A DNA stretch of 64,000 bases. It comes from Gemmatimonadota bacterium. GTDB lineage: Bacteria; Latescibacterota; UBA2968; UBA8231. This document shows positions 27,081 through 35,476 of the stretch, one piece after another (positions within the stretch are counted from its first letter, which is position 1; the number at the start of each line of letters is the position of its first letter). The notes below the pieces were generated by a model. The model did no database searches and was not told the origin of the DNA. It saw only the letters and a list, made by a program, of their open reading frames with translations. The translations under genes were made by a program, and so were the position numbers. The stretch covers positions 62,001 through 126,000 of the forward strand of contig JABHDC010000245.1 of the NCBI GenBank assembly GCA_018673255.1, given 5' to 3'.

Positions 27081-28382
27081 TCAGTCAAGCGGCAGCCGTT
27101 GCAGCCACACCCTGACCTGCTCGATCCTCGGCAGGGGTGCATCACTCTTCACACTCATTAATCGTTCGAGCACCAGCGCTGCGGTCAGCCTGCCCAGCTG
27201 CTGTCGCGACGTGATGCCTGCGGCGACCAGCCGATCACCGAATCCTGTCCCGATCCCCTGATGCATATACAGCTCGACCAGATCCTGCAGCCGCGACGTG
27301 GAGGCCGAATCGAGGCGAGTTGTCACCTGTTGCCATCGCCGGGCGCTGCCGTGACGGACCAACTCCGTCAGATGCTCCACCTCGAGAGCGGCCAGCACCT
27401 GTCGCTGATCCAGTGTCAGGGGGGCCACATCGACCACACGTGGCGTCGTTGATGTCACCGTCCAGCGCTGCATGCCCTCATACACCGCCAGAGATCCGAC
27501 CAGGGCAATGAGACTGACACCAGCCAGCACCGCGGTAGAGCGTGCTGGGCCCTGCTGCAGGAAGGCCCCGAAAGGCGGGCAGAGCCGCGCCCAGACCAGC
27601 AGGCGATAGGTGCAGGCACACTCGACGGCAAAGGGCGGGAAGCCGAGAAAGCCGAGGAGGGGCATTTCGAAGAGTTTGAGCTCATCGAAGAAGGGGACGG
27701 TGTAGATCCACTTGGCACGGGCCCAGAAGTTGAAGAATTCCCAGCAGCCACCGGCGATGAATCCAGCCAGCAACAACCGCAGGGTGGGGCCCAGATCGCC
27801 GCGTTGCCACTGACGCAGCAGCCCATCGATCCCGAGGCGCTCATTCAGGGGGGCCAGGAGCAGGAAGGTGCCACCCCAGACGAGGGGATAGAAGTGGGTG
27901 GGATCTGTCATCCACAGGATGAAGAAGAGCACACCGCCCCCAATCATCCCCACACGCCGCGCCGTGGTCAGTTGCAGCGGCCGGATGTGCACCGGCTTGC
28001 TGAAGCCGGCTCGTTGGAGCCAGGTATCGATCCAGAAAATACCGGGGAATACCGTGCCGAAGGCGAGGAAGGTCGCCAGCAACCGCAGGCCAGGTTGGTC
28101 TTCGACGAGGACGTAGTACCAATTCTGCAGGCGGAAGTTGCATAACTCGTAGAAGAGCCAGCAGACGGCCGACCAGAAGAAGAGCTGCAGCATGCCGGTG
28201 GGACCCACGCCGCGCAGCATCGATGCCCCGCTCCGGCCGGCGATGAGGCGATCGAGGGTGAAGATCAGACCCGCCCAGGCGCACAGGTAAAAGTGAGTGG
28301 CGACGGGCTCCGCCCCTGCCGCCGCCAGGGCGTAGGTCACTGCCAGCCAGACCGGTCCGACCAGGAGAAGGAGGCGGTTCAT
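27081..28382 (-). CDS. Uncharacterised multi-spanning membrane protein with helix-hairpin-like tail
   Basis: A 433-residue protein I do not recognise as a named family. About eight to nine hydrophobic segments fill residues 1-305, with aromatic-rich loops (YELCNFRLQNWYYVLVEDQP, CWEFFNFWARAKWIYTVPFF) in a two-fold pattern: both loops read W/Y-E-x-x-N-F followed by W-Y/I, which suggests an internal duplication. After a last segment near 285-305, the final 110 residues are soluble and helical, with two stretches (RQVLAALEVEHLTELVRHGS, GDRLVAAGITSRQQLGRLTA) like helix-hairpin-helix DUF4332 repeats. It is six bases downstream of the esterase gene and surely in its operon. Confidence 0.75.
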   Translation of the reverse strand: MNRLLLLVGPVWLAVTYALAAAGAEPVATHFYLCAWAGLIFTLDRLIAGRSGASMLRGVGPTGMLQLFFWSAVCWLFYELCNFRLQNWYYVLVEDQPGLRLLATFLAFGTVFPGIFWIDTWLQRAGFSKPVHIRPLQLTTARRVGMIGGGVLFFILWMTDPTHFYPLVWGGTFLLLAPLNERLGIDGLLRQWQRGDLGPTLRLLLAGFIAGGCWEFFNFWARAKWIYTVPFFDELKLFEMPLLGFLGFPPFAVECACTYRLLVWARLCPPFGAFLQQGPARSTAVLAGVSLIALVGSLAVYEGMQRWTVTSTTPRVVDVAPLTLDQRQVLAALEVEHLTELVRHGSARRWQQVTTRLDSASTSRLQDLVELYMHQGIGTGFGDRLVAAGITSRQQLGRLTAALVLERLMSVKSDAPLPRIEQVRVWLQRLPLD

Positions 28383-28388
28383 CGCCAG

Positions 28389-30260
28389 CTACAGTGGGCC
28401 GCGGTTGGCATCCCGAATCGTTACGCCCGCGGCCAGACGCAGCAGGTCCGGTAGATCGAACTGACGCAGCAGACCGAAGCAGTACAGGGGGGCGTGAGTG
28501 GCGTAGCTCATGGGCTGATCGATGAGCCGATCGAGGCTGCCGAGATATCCACTCAGTTCGATATGGCCGATCTGTTTCGGTTCCAGGGCGGCCGCCAGCA
28601 GAGCGACGACGGGTGTCAGCGTCCCTGACGCGTGCAGATCCACCTTCTTCACTCGATATCGCTTCCGGGCCCACTCGATCAGACGCATCAGCTGCCTCGT
28701 CTGCAGCCCGAGAGGTCGAAGACCAGCGCAGGCGGCGACCATGTGATACTGATGGCTCAGGAGACACTCGCCCGTGCCCAGCAGGTCGATGACGAGGACC
28801 CGTCGGCCCTGGGCCAGGGCCCGGGCCGCGGCCGCCTGTGATCCGGCACGACCAGCATCGTTGAGGATGATCTCGACGCCCCCAGGACGCCGGGATGAGG
28901 TCGGCGCCGGCGTCAATTCGGTGACCGGCACACTCCAGCCGTCGATATGGAGACGCAGTTGGGTGACCCCGCCACCCGTAGCCGAGACGGTGTCGACGGC
29001 AATCGATCCATCCTTGCCGGCGGCGGTCGCGTCCAGGCGCAGCAACTGACGCAGCTGCCGGCGGGCGGCTGCCGGTGCCAGGGGCTTGCGGCGCTGGCGC
29101 TGACGACGGATCTGGTGCAGGTGGCCGAGAGCCAGCGACATGAGGGTGGCATTGTCTTCGGGCAGCCCCACCTCCAACTCGCTCTCCGTGCGCAATTCCT
29201 GCTCGAAGGGCAGATCGTCGTCAGGAGTCACGAGGCCGAAATGCTGATCGAGGAATCGATAGAGCTGGCGGCGACTGTCCCGTTCGTAGTTGTGGGTACC
29301 CGGATCGACGTTGTCGTACATGCTGATCTGATCGCCGACGCCGAGTTGTTCATAGACGGCACGGGCGGGGCGATAGATTGAGTGTTTCGTGCGGCGTGTC
29401 TGAAAACAGCAGTCATCTTCGTGGTTGTAGATCAGCAGGGCAGGCCGCGGGGCGAACATGGCTGTGAGCGTATCGTAGTCGAGGATCGTGCACAGATCGC
29501 TGGGACATTGCTCCAGATCGCCGATATCGGCCTGACAACCACGCCGCTGCCACACTGGAGAGTGTCCGGCGACGGGCACAATGTGAGTGATCCGCTCATC
29601 CAGGGCCGACAGCAAGGCCGTCTGCCAGCCGCCTCCCGACAGTCCGGTCATGGCGACGCGTTTCGGATCGGCGTGACGGTGGGCGAGCAAGGCATCCAGA
29701 CCACGCTTCATCAGCAGATAGAAGATGCCGATGCCGGCCACACCGACTGCATCGAGCATGCCGATGCGCTGATGGTCGACGTCGGCCCGCAATTCACCCA
29801 TGCCGATGAATTCCGTATTCAGGGCGATCATCCCGCGTCGGGCGAGATTGATGCAGCGCGCCTGCTTGTAGTCCATCGCCTTGCCACCGGCATGGTGACC
29901 ATTCGGATTGAGCACCACCGGCATCCGGCCGCTGAGTTTCTCCGGCTCGTAGAGCAGGGCCGGCACCCACATGCCCGGGTATCCCTCATAACGCAGCTTG
30001 CGAATTCGGTACCCATCACCCTGGATGGTGCCTCGCCACTGAACGCGGGGGGCCTCATCCAGCAGGCCGGTGGGGTGACCCTCGAAGAACAGATCCAGCA
30101 CCTGCTGGCGTGTACGCTGGACCCGGACATCCCAGCCGCGGATCGAGATCGGTGGCGTCAGGTGCGGCAGCAGTGGATCCAGCAGAGCACTGAGCTGGCC
30201 CAGCGTCTTGCCCTTGGGCAGTAGTTTGCGCTGCAGGGCGCGCTGACGACGGGTGTCCAT
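28389..30260 (-). CDS. Alpha/beta hydrolase (acetyl-xylan-esterase-like), double-domain
   Basis: A 623-residue enzyme. The first half has the nucleophile elbow AMTGLSGGGWQTALLSAL, an oxyanion-type region MPVVLNPNGHHAGGK and a late DPGTHNYERDSRRQLYRFLD with likely catalytic His, as in the large acetyl-xylan-esterase/prolyl-oligopeptidase-like hydrolases. The last 180 residues look like a second, degraded alpha/beta hydrolase domain (VLVIDLLGTGECLLSH, KVDLHASGTLTPVVALLAAA). No signal peptide is seen. The start at 30260 is preceded by GGAGA seven bases away; an upstream in-frame ATG (30296) is less likely. Confidence 0.85.
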   Translation of the reverse strand: MDTRRQRALQRKLLPKGKTLGQLSALLDPLLPHLTPPISIRGWDVRVQRTRQQVLDLFFEGHPTGLLDEAPRVQWRGTIQGDGYRIRKLRYEGYPGMWVPALLYEPEKLSGRMPVVLNPNGHHAGGKAMDYKQARCINLARRGMIALNTEFIGMGELRADVDHQRIGMLDAVGVAGIGIFYLLMKRGLDALLAHRHADPKRVAMTGLSGGGWQTALLSALDERITHIVPVAGHSPVWQRRGCQADIGDLEQCPSDLCTILDYDTLTAMFAPRPALLIYNHEDDCCFQTRRTKHSIYRPARAVYEQLGVGDQISMYDNVDPGTHNYERDSRRQLYRFLDQHFGLVTPDDDLPFEQELRTESELEVGLPEDNATLMSLALGHLHQIRRQRQRRKPLAPAAARRQLRQLLRLDATAAGKDGSIAVDTVSATGGGVTQLRLHIDGWSVPVTELTPAPTSSRRPGGVEIILNDAGRAGSQAAAARALAQGRRVLVIDLLGTGECLLSHQYHMVAACAGLRPLGLQTRQLMRLIEWARKRYRVKKVDLHASGTLTPVVALLAAALEPKQIGHIELSGYLGSLDRLIDQPMSYATHAPLYCFGLLRQFDLPDLLRLAAGVTIRDANRGPL

Positions 30261-30349
30261 GGTCGGTCTCCGGTCGGTTGAGTTTGAGCCGGACATGAGG
30301 AGCCTGTCCGAATATCCCACTACCCAGTCAGTTGTGTAGTATATCGGGT

Positions 30350-30931
30350 ATGAAGACGACGATCTATTTGGTACGCCACGGCGAGGTCTACAATCCTGAG
30401 GGCATCATCTACGGGCGTCTGCCCGGCTACGGTCTGAGCCAGAAGGGGCAGGCACAGGTCGAGGCGGCGGCAGGCGCGTTGGCTGATCTGGCGCCTTTCG
30501 ACGTGCTCTACAGCTCTCCCCTGCAGCGGGCGCAGGAGTCGGCGGCGCTGGTCTCAGCGCGACTGTCGATGCCGGTGCAGGTCGATGATCGCCTGGCAGA
30601 GACCGATATCGGCGGCTACCAGGGGCATCCCTTTGCCGATCTGCCCTCACCCTATATGACGGAGACGGGGGTGTCCGGCATCGAGTCGGCCGCCTCCATG
30701 CGGACCCGGCTTATGGCCTGGGCACAGGAGGCGACTGGGGTGCATCGGCGGATCATCGCCGTATCCCACCGTGATCCAATCGCCGTCGCCCTGCTGGCCT
30801 GGCAGGATCTGGGGCTGGAGACGCTGACCCAGATGGCCCTGCCCACGGCGACGGTGCAGGAGATCACCCTCGAAGAGGGCCGCGCGGAGGTCGTGTGTCG
30901 CTGGCCGCTCGTGGACGGTGCAGCGGGCTGA
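30350..30931 (+). CDS. Histidine phosphatase family protein (phosphoglycerate-mutase-like)
   Basis: A 193-residue protein with the catalytic RHG motif (YLVRHGEVYNPEG), SPLQRAQESA, the acidic ETDIGGYQG and the second catalytic His in AVSHRDPIAV. These enzymes remove or move phosphate on small metabolites (alpha-ribazole phosphate, sugar phosphates). No cobalamin genes are nearby to support CobC. It is divergent from the esterase gene and ends 18 bases before a perfect terminator stem. Confidence 0.9.
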   Translation: MKTTIYLVRHGEVYNPEGIIYGRLPGYGLSQKGQAQVEAAAGALADLAPFDVLYSSPLQRAQESAALVSARLSMPVQVDDRLAETDIGGYQGHPFADLPSPYMTETGVSGIESAASMRTRLMAWAQEATGVHRRIIAVSHRDPIAVALLAWQDLGLETLTQMALPTATVQEITLEEGRAEVVCRWPLVDGAAG

Positions 30932-30949
30932 AAGCCAGTACACAAGAAC

Positions 30950-30978
30950 GGGGAGTCCCACCCAGAGCGGGACTCCCC
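30950..30978. terminator. Bidirectional terminator stem-loop
   Basis: A perfect 10-bp stem GGGGAGTCCC/GGGACTCCCC closes a 9-base loop between the converging phosphatase gene and the 67-residue gene. The tail is ATTGTCT on the plus strand and TTCTTG on the minus strand, weak U-tracts but a very stable stem. Confidence 0.7.
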
Positions 30979-31021
30979 ATTGTCTCGTGCAGCCGCGCCG
31001 TAACGCGCTGCCGTGTTCTAT

Positions 31022-31225
31022 CTATTCTTTGTTCGCGCGCTTCAGCACGGGAAGACCGTTCTTGGTGACGGCGACTTCATAACCGTCCGGAACCGCGTCC
31101 AGAGCGTTCTCTTTCGCCTCCTTGGCGAAGTAGTAGATCGTCTGGTTGTTCCCATTCTTCAGGGTCGTCGTCTTGGAGTGCAGGATGTAACTCTGACCCT
31201 TGGGATTCGTGAAAGAAAACGGCAT
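31022..31225 (-). CDS. Small conserved protein of unknown function (67 aa)
   Basis: Starts MPFSFTNPKGQSYILHSKTT and ends YEVAVTKNGLPVLKRANKE. The arrangement 'FTNxKGxxYxLHxxxxxLxxGxxQxIYYFAKE...ALDxxPxGYxVxxxxxGLPVLK' is one I recall from many short hypothetical proteins in unrelated bacteria; no function is known to me. A strong ribosome site, AAGGAG, lies seven bases upstream, which fixes the start. The longer open frame that continues upstream is only the antisense of the NUDIX gene. It is a basic, beta-rich, soluble protein with no signal peptide and is probably well expressed. Confidence 0.82.
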   Translation of the reverse strand: MPFSFTNPKGQSYILHSKTTTLKNGNNQTIYYFAKEAKENALDAVPDGYEVAVTKNGLPVLKRANKE

Positions 31226-31489
31226 GGAGGGACTCCTTTCAATGGAGTGGTAGATCGCTGAAAATGAGCGAGGAAGGTTCGGTTGTCTCGAGTAGCGCTG
31301 AGGCAAGTATACCGAAGTCACCCAGATCCTGCCACGGAAAGTGAACCGATTTCTCAGAGGTTGTGGGATGACCCGGATCACATGAATTTCAGAAATCTCC
31401 CCATGCTGCCATCTTGACATGGCCTGTTTTCGGCGTCTTTTGTTGATAATTCTCTCCGGCGGCTTCATTCTGACCAGCAGGCAACCTTC
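31226..31489. other. Divergent intergenic region
   Basis: 264 bases between the 67-residue gene and the NUDIX gene. TTGACA (31414-31419) and GATAAT (31445-31450) are present toward the NUDIX gene, but the 25-base gap is too long for one sigma-70 promoter. No small gene is seen. Confidence 0.35.
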
Positions 31490-32254
31490 ATGAGCGTTCT
31501 GGCATCGACAGAAAATCCCTTTGGCGGTGTCATTCCGGCGCCTGATGGTCTGGACTCGGATCCAGAGATCTTTACGAAACAGTTGGCCGATTCGTTGCTG
31601 AAATGGCGTGATGACGGGTATCGGGTCGTCTGGCTGGAGATCTCTCTCGAGCGGGCACCGCTCATTCCCATCGCCGTCGCCGCCGGATTCCAGTTCCACC
31701 ACACCGGCGTGGACTACCTCATGCTCACCTTCCAGTTGGAGGCGGGCGCCTTCGTCCCCGCCCATGCCTCGCACTATATCGGTGCCGGCGGCGTCGCCAT
31801 CAACGAGCGGGATGAGCTGCTGGTCGTGAGCGAACGTTATCATCGGGACACCTCCAGACCGCCACGTTACAAGCTGCCCGGTGGCGCGTTGCACGAGGGG
31901 GAGCACCTGGCCGAGGCGGTGGTACGCGAGGTTCTCGAGGAGACGGGTGTAGAGACCGTCTTTGATGCCCTCGTCTGCTTTCGTCACTGGCACGGCTACA
32001 GATACGGCAAATCCGATATCTACTTCGTCTGCCGTCTGCGACCGACCAGTGAGAAGATCACGATTCAGGAGGAGGAGATCGCCGACAGCCGCTGGATGCC
32101 GGTGGAGGCGTATCTGGCCGATGAACACGTGAGCGATTTCAACAAGCAGATCGTCATGGCAGCCCAGCGGCACCCCGGTATCGTGCCCACCCCCCTGGAG
32201 GGGTATGGCGATCCGGCCCGCTTTGAGTTCTTCCTGCCACCGGATCAGACATGA
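31490..32254 (+). CDS. NUDIX hydrolase with NUDT6-like pre-NUDIX domain
   Basis: A 254-residue protein. Residues about 20-85 resemble the pre-NUDIX domain of NUDT6/plant NUDT2-10 proteins (VVWLEISLERAPLIPIAVAA, then GFQFHHTGVDYLML); a NUDIX domain follows with PGGALHEGEHLAEAVVREVL and EETGVE matching the NUDIX box. Such proteins hydrolyse ADP-ribose, NADH or related nucleotides. The last four bases (ATGA) overlap the start of the sulfatase gene, so the two are translated together, an unusual partnership. Confidence 0.88.
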   Translation: MSVLASTENPFGGVIPAPDGLDSDPEIFTKQLADSLLKWRDDGYRVVWLEISLERAPLIPIAVAAGFQFHHTGVDYLMLTFQLEAGAFVPAHASHYIGAGGVAINERDELLVVSERYHRDTSRPPRYKLPGGALHEGEHLAEAVVREVLEETGVETVFDALVCFRHWHGYRYGKSDIYFVCRLRPTSEKITIQEEEIADSRWMPVEAYLADEHVSDFNKQIVMAAQRHPGIVPTPLEGYGDPARFEFFLPPDQT

Positions 32255-33648
32255 CACCCGGCGGGCGGCCCAATTTCCTGCTGTTGATGACCGATCAACA
32301 GCGGGCCGACGCCCTCGGGTGCAGTGGCGACTGGGTCCGCACGCCGCATCTGGACCGCCTGGCCGGTGAGGGTGTCCAGTTCAGCAACTGTGTTACCACA
32401 TCTCCTGTCTGTATTCCGGCGCGGTTGAGTCTGGCCACGGGCCTGTATCCACACAATACGTGGGTCTGGGACAACCAGAATCACAGCCTGGATCCGCGCA
32501 CTCCCACTTGGATGCAGGCAGTGCGGGCCGCCGGGTATCGGACGAGTCTGTTTGGCAAGACGCACCTGCATCCGCACGGTGGCGATCTGCGCGATCGGGA
32601 ACACCTGATGCACGCCTATGGGCTGGATGATGTGGACGAGATCGGTGGCCCTCGGGCCAGCGCTCAGGTCCTGTCGCACATGACGGCACGGTGGCAGGAT
32701 CTGGGTCTGTGGGATGCCTATCGCGAGGACATCGCTGATCGATTTGCGACCAAACCCCATGTGGCGCGGCCCTCGCCACTGCCTCTGGCCGAGTATGCAG
32801 ACACCTACGTGGGTCAGCGAGCCGTCGAGTATCTGCGGGGGTATGATCGGGCGCAGCCGTGGTGCTGCTGGGTGAGTTTCGGTGGACCCCATGAGCCCTG
32901 GGACACGCCGGCCGAGTTCGCCGACCGCTACGATCCGGAGCAGATGCCCCTTCCGGCACCGCTCCCGCCATGGGCGACGGACAGCAGTGACCGACCTCGG
33001 GGGGCCCTCGACGACAAGCTGGTCGGCCGGCCGCAACTGGCACCCGAAGACGTGGCAGCCATGCGCGCCAACTACGCCGGCAATGTGGAACTCATTGACG
33101 ATCAGATCGGCCAGATTCTGAACACGATCGAGGCCCGGGGTGAACTCGAGAACACGATCGTCATCTTCACTTCCGATCACGGGGAGATGAATGGAGACTT
33201 CGGCCTGATCTACAAGAGCCAGTTGCTCAACGGGGCCGTGCGCGTGCCACTGATCGTGCGCACACCCGAAACGGCTGCAGCGGCGAGCGCGACGGCGGGG
33301 ACCATCAACGACTCACCCACAGAGTGGATCGATGTGGGCGCGACCCTGTGCGAGGCGGCCGGCGCCAAGGCGCCCGGTTTCTCCCGTTCGTTGTTGCCCG
33401 GTGTCGAGGATTCGACGCACCGGCATCGAGAGGGTGCGATCTCGGAGATGAATCGTGAAATCATGTGGCTGGACGGTGATCACAAGGCCGTGGTGAATGC
33501 CGCAGGCGAGATCTACCTGCTCTTCGATCGTGCGCAGGATCCATTGGAGCAGGACAATCTGGCGGGCCGCTCTCAGGCCGAAGCGCTGGAAACACAGATG
33601 CGTCTGCGGATCCTCGAACATCTCGTACAGACCCAGATCGGCCGGTGA
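32251..33648 (+). CDS. Sulfatase (type I, Cys-type)
   Basis: A 465-residue alkaline-phosphatase-fold sulfatase. The activation motif Cys54-x-Pro56-x-Arg58 (SPVCIPARLSLATG) would be turned into formylglycine by a separate maturase. Other metal and active-site parts are NFLLLMTDQQ near the start, FTSDHGEMNGDFG with Asp and His near residue 310, and KTHLHPHG. No signal peptide is seen, so it is probably cytoplasmic. Substrates of such enzymes include sulfated sugars and choline sulfate. It is between the coupled NUDIX and TPR genes; no maturase gene is in the window. Confidence 0.92.
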   Translation: MTPGGRPNFLLLMTDQQRADALGCSGDWVRTPHLDRLAGEGVQFSNCVTTSPVCIPARLSLATGLYPHNTWVWDNQNHSLDPRTPTWMQAVRAAGYRTSLFGKTHLHPHGGDLRDREHLMHAYGLDDVDEIGGPRASAQVLSHMTARWQDLGLWDAYREDIADRFATKPHVARPSPLPLAEYADTYVGQRAVEYLRGYDRAQPWCCWVSFGGPHEPWDTPAEFADRYDPEQMPLPAPLPPWATDSSDRPRGALDDKLVGRPQLAPEDVAAMRANYAGNVELIDDQIGQILNTIEARGELENTIVIFTSDHGEMNGDFGLIYKSQLLNGAVRVPLIVRTPETAAAASATAGTINDSPTEWIDVGATLCEAAGAKAPGFSRSLLPGVEDSTHRHREGAISEMNREIMWLDGDHKAVVNAAGEIYLLFDRAQDPLEQDNLAGRSQAEALETQMRLRILEHLVQTQIGR

Positions 33649-35447
33649 TGGCTGCCGCAGTATCGGGTCCGCCGGGTTCGGATTCCTCTGGACCAGACTC
33701 ACCTGGTCCGGACGTACCTGATCACGACGCGCACGAACTGAGTTTGCGCACATGGGTCGGGATCGTCCTCGCAGCGGGATTGCTCGCCTATGCGGTGAGT
33801 GCGGGCAATGGGTTTCTGGCGGAGGATCTGCGAGCCATCGGCTCTCCCGTCGATGGACATGTAGAGAGTTATCAACAGCATGGGCCCGGCGGGCTGACGG
33901 GCTGGTTCCTGACGACGCAGGCCACCCTCTTTGGCCTGCGCCCGGTGCCCTTTCACGCCATGGGCCTGCTCCAGCACCTGGCCGCCAGTCTGCTGCTGCT
34001 GTGGGCATCGCGTCGTTGGACCGATCCGGTCACTGCCGGACTCGCTGCCGGGCTGTTCGCCGTGTGGCCGAGTGGGAGCCAGGCGGTCTTCAGCATTGCA
34101 TCCGGTGGCGAACTGCTGTCGGCAGCCCTGCTGCTGCTGGCCATCCGGTTGGCCACCTGGCCGGGCCGTCCAGCGCTGCAGGCCGGGGCCATTGCCCTGG
34201 CGGGAATCGCGGCCCTGCAAGCATCGGTACAGGCCTTGAGCCTGCCCCTGCTGCTGTTGCTCATCCACCATCGTCAGCGTCATCGGCGTCTGGTGGGTCC
34301 GCATCTGGCGTCGCATCTGGTGGCCTACGGCATCGCGCTGGCCTGGCTTCTGTGGCATCTGCCCACGTGGTCGGCGTCGATGGCGTTGTTGGATCCGTTG
34401 ACCAATCCTCTCGCGCTGCAGCCGACGACGTCGCGTATCCTGCTCGCGCTGGACGGGGGGTGGACCTATGCCCGGTTGAGTTTTTGGCCTGTTTCGTTGT
34501 CGGCGGACTACGGCTTCGGTGTCATCGATGCGGCCCCGTCCCTGGCCACCGGGGTATGGGCGGGGGTGCTGCTGGCCGGTCTGGTCACGATCGCCTGGCG
34601 CTATCACCGTCGGGGGGATCTGGTGTCGATGGGTCTGCTGTGGTGGGCGGCGGCGCTGTTGCCGATGAGCAATGTCGTGGTGCCGACGGCTCACGCGTTG
34701 TCGGAAGCGTCTCTGTATCTGCCGATGGCGGGTCTCTGCCTGAGTCTGGCAGCATGCGTGCAGGCCCTGGTCGCGTGGGTTACCCCGACCCTGTCCCGCG
34801 CCCCGGGTTCAGTGACTGGTCGAGTGACTGGTTGCGGGCCGAGCGGTGAGTCTGGCCACGCGTCTGGTCATGCGTCTGGTCACAGTCTTGGGGGATGGCG
34901 ATCCCCCGTCTTGTGGATGGGTGCCACGCTGATGCTGCTGGCGGGATCCGCAACGGCTCGGCGCGGCGCCGACTGGCGTACGGACGAGACCCTGTGGGCA
35001 TCAACACTGCTCGCAGCACCTACATCGGCGCGCGCCCATGGAGCGCTGGCGACGGCACTACACGCACGGGGGGTCGAGATCCCGGCCGAACAGCATTACC
35101 TGAAGGCGATCAGTCTCTATCCGCGTTATGTCACCGCCCACTACAATCTCGGTCTGACGCTCTATGCACAGGGCCGCTGGGGTGATGCGCTGGCACAATT
35201 CGACCGGACCTGCCAGTTGCAGCCACAACATGCGGCGGCGCACCTGAATCGGGGTGCGACCCTCTACCGCATGGGACAATGGATGCCGGCCGCGGATGCC
35301 TATCGACAGGCGGCTGAATTGCGGCCTGTGTGGTGGGTGCCGTGGCTGAATCTGGCCGACGCGTTGCGTGCGGCTGGTGACGAGGAGGCCGCTGCGGCGG
35401 CGATGCAGCAGGCCCGTGAGTTGGGTGCCGTTCTACCGTTTGACTGA
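33648..35447 (+). CDS. Membrane protein with GT-C-like N-terminus and C-terminal TPR repeats (TMTC-like)
   Basis: A 599-residue protein. After a Pro/Ser/Gly/Asp-rich tail, about ten membrane segments span residues 30-430; an early loop holds the acidic GFLAEDLRAIGSPV (place of the catalytic acid in GT-C enzymes) and SGSQAVFSIASGGELLSAAL, like the TMTC/O-mannosyltransferase-type proteins. A Gly-His-Ala-Ser repeat (bases 34854-34889) forms a linker, then a final membrane segment, then three TPR units (residues about 480-595, for example YVTAHYNLGLTLYAQGRWGD and AAHLNRGATLYRMGQWMPAA). A protein or lipid-linked glycosyl transfer role is inference. Its ATG shares one base with the sulfatase stop. 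Confidence 0.78.
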   Translation: MAAAVSGPPGSDSSGPDSPGPDVPDHDAHELSLRTWVGIVLAAGLLAYAVSAGNGFLAEDLRAIGSPVDGHVESYQQHGPGGLTGWFLTTQATLFGLRPVPFHAMGLLQHLAASLLLLWASRRWTDPVTAGLAAGLFAVWPSGSQAVFSIASGGELLSAALLLLAIRLATWPGRPALQAGAIALAGIAALQASVQALSLPLLLLLIHHRQRHRRLVGPHLASHLVAYGIALAWLLWHLPTWSASMALLDPLTNPLALQPTTSRILLALDGGWTYARLSFWPVSLSADYGFGVIDAAPSLATGVWAGVLLAGLVTIAWRYHRRGDLVSMGLLWWAAALLPMSNVVVPTAHALSEASLYLPMAGLCLSLAACVQALVAWVTPTLSRAPGSVTGRVTGCGPSGESGHASGHASGHSLGGWRSPVLWMGATLMLLAGSATARRGADWRTDETLWASTLLAAPTSARAHGALATALHARGVEIPAEQHYLKAISLYPRYVTAHYNLGLTLYAQGRWGDALAQFDRTCQLQPQHAAAHLNRGATLYRMGQWMPAADAYRQAAELRPVWWVPWLNLADALRAAGDEEAAAAAMQQARELGAVLPFD

Positions 35448-35476
35448 GATGAACCCATGCGAGGGAAGGTGCACGG

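Noticed and set aside
29382..30224. 280-residue plus-strand open frame
   Set aside because: Antisense to the esterase, whose GLSGGG elbow and start with ribosome site are convincing.
31414..31450. TTGACA and GATAAT as a promoter for the NUDIX gene
   Set aside because: The 25-base spacing is outside the sigma-70 range.
31226..32257. 344-residue N-terminal extension of the 67-residue gene
   Set aside because: It is the reverse complement of the NUDIX gene; the ribosome site at 31233-31238 places the true start at 31225.
33699..34694. 331-residue minus-strand open frame rich in Gln and Arg
   Set aside because: Low-complexity antisense of the TPR/GT-C membrane gene; hydrophobic plus-strand segments are the genuine signal.
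34817..34890. Possible CRISPR-like or mobile repeat
   Set aside because: The short GGNCAYGCGTCT units are in frame and code for a Gly-His-Ala-Ser linker; no spacers and no conserved direct repeats of CRISPR length.
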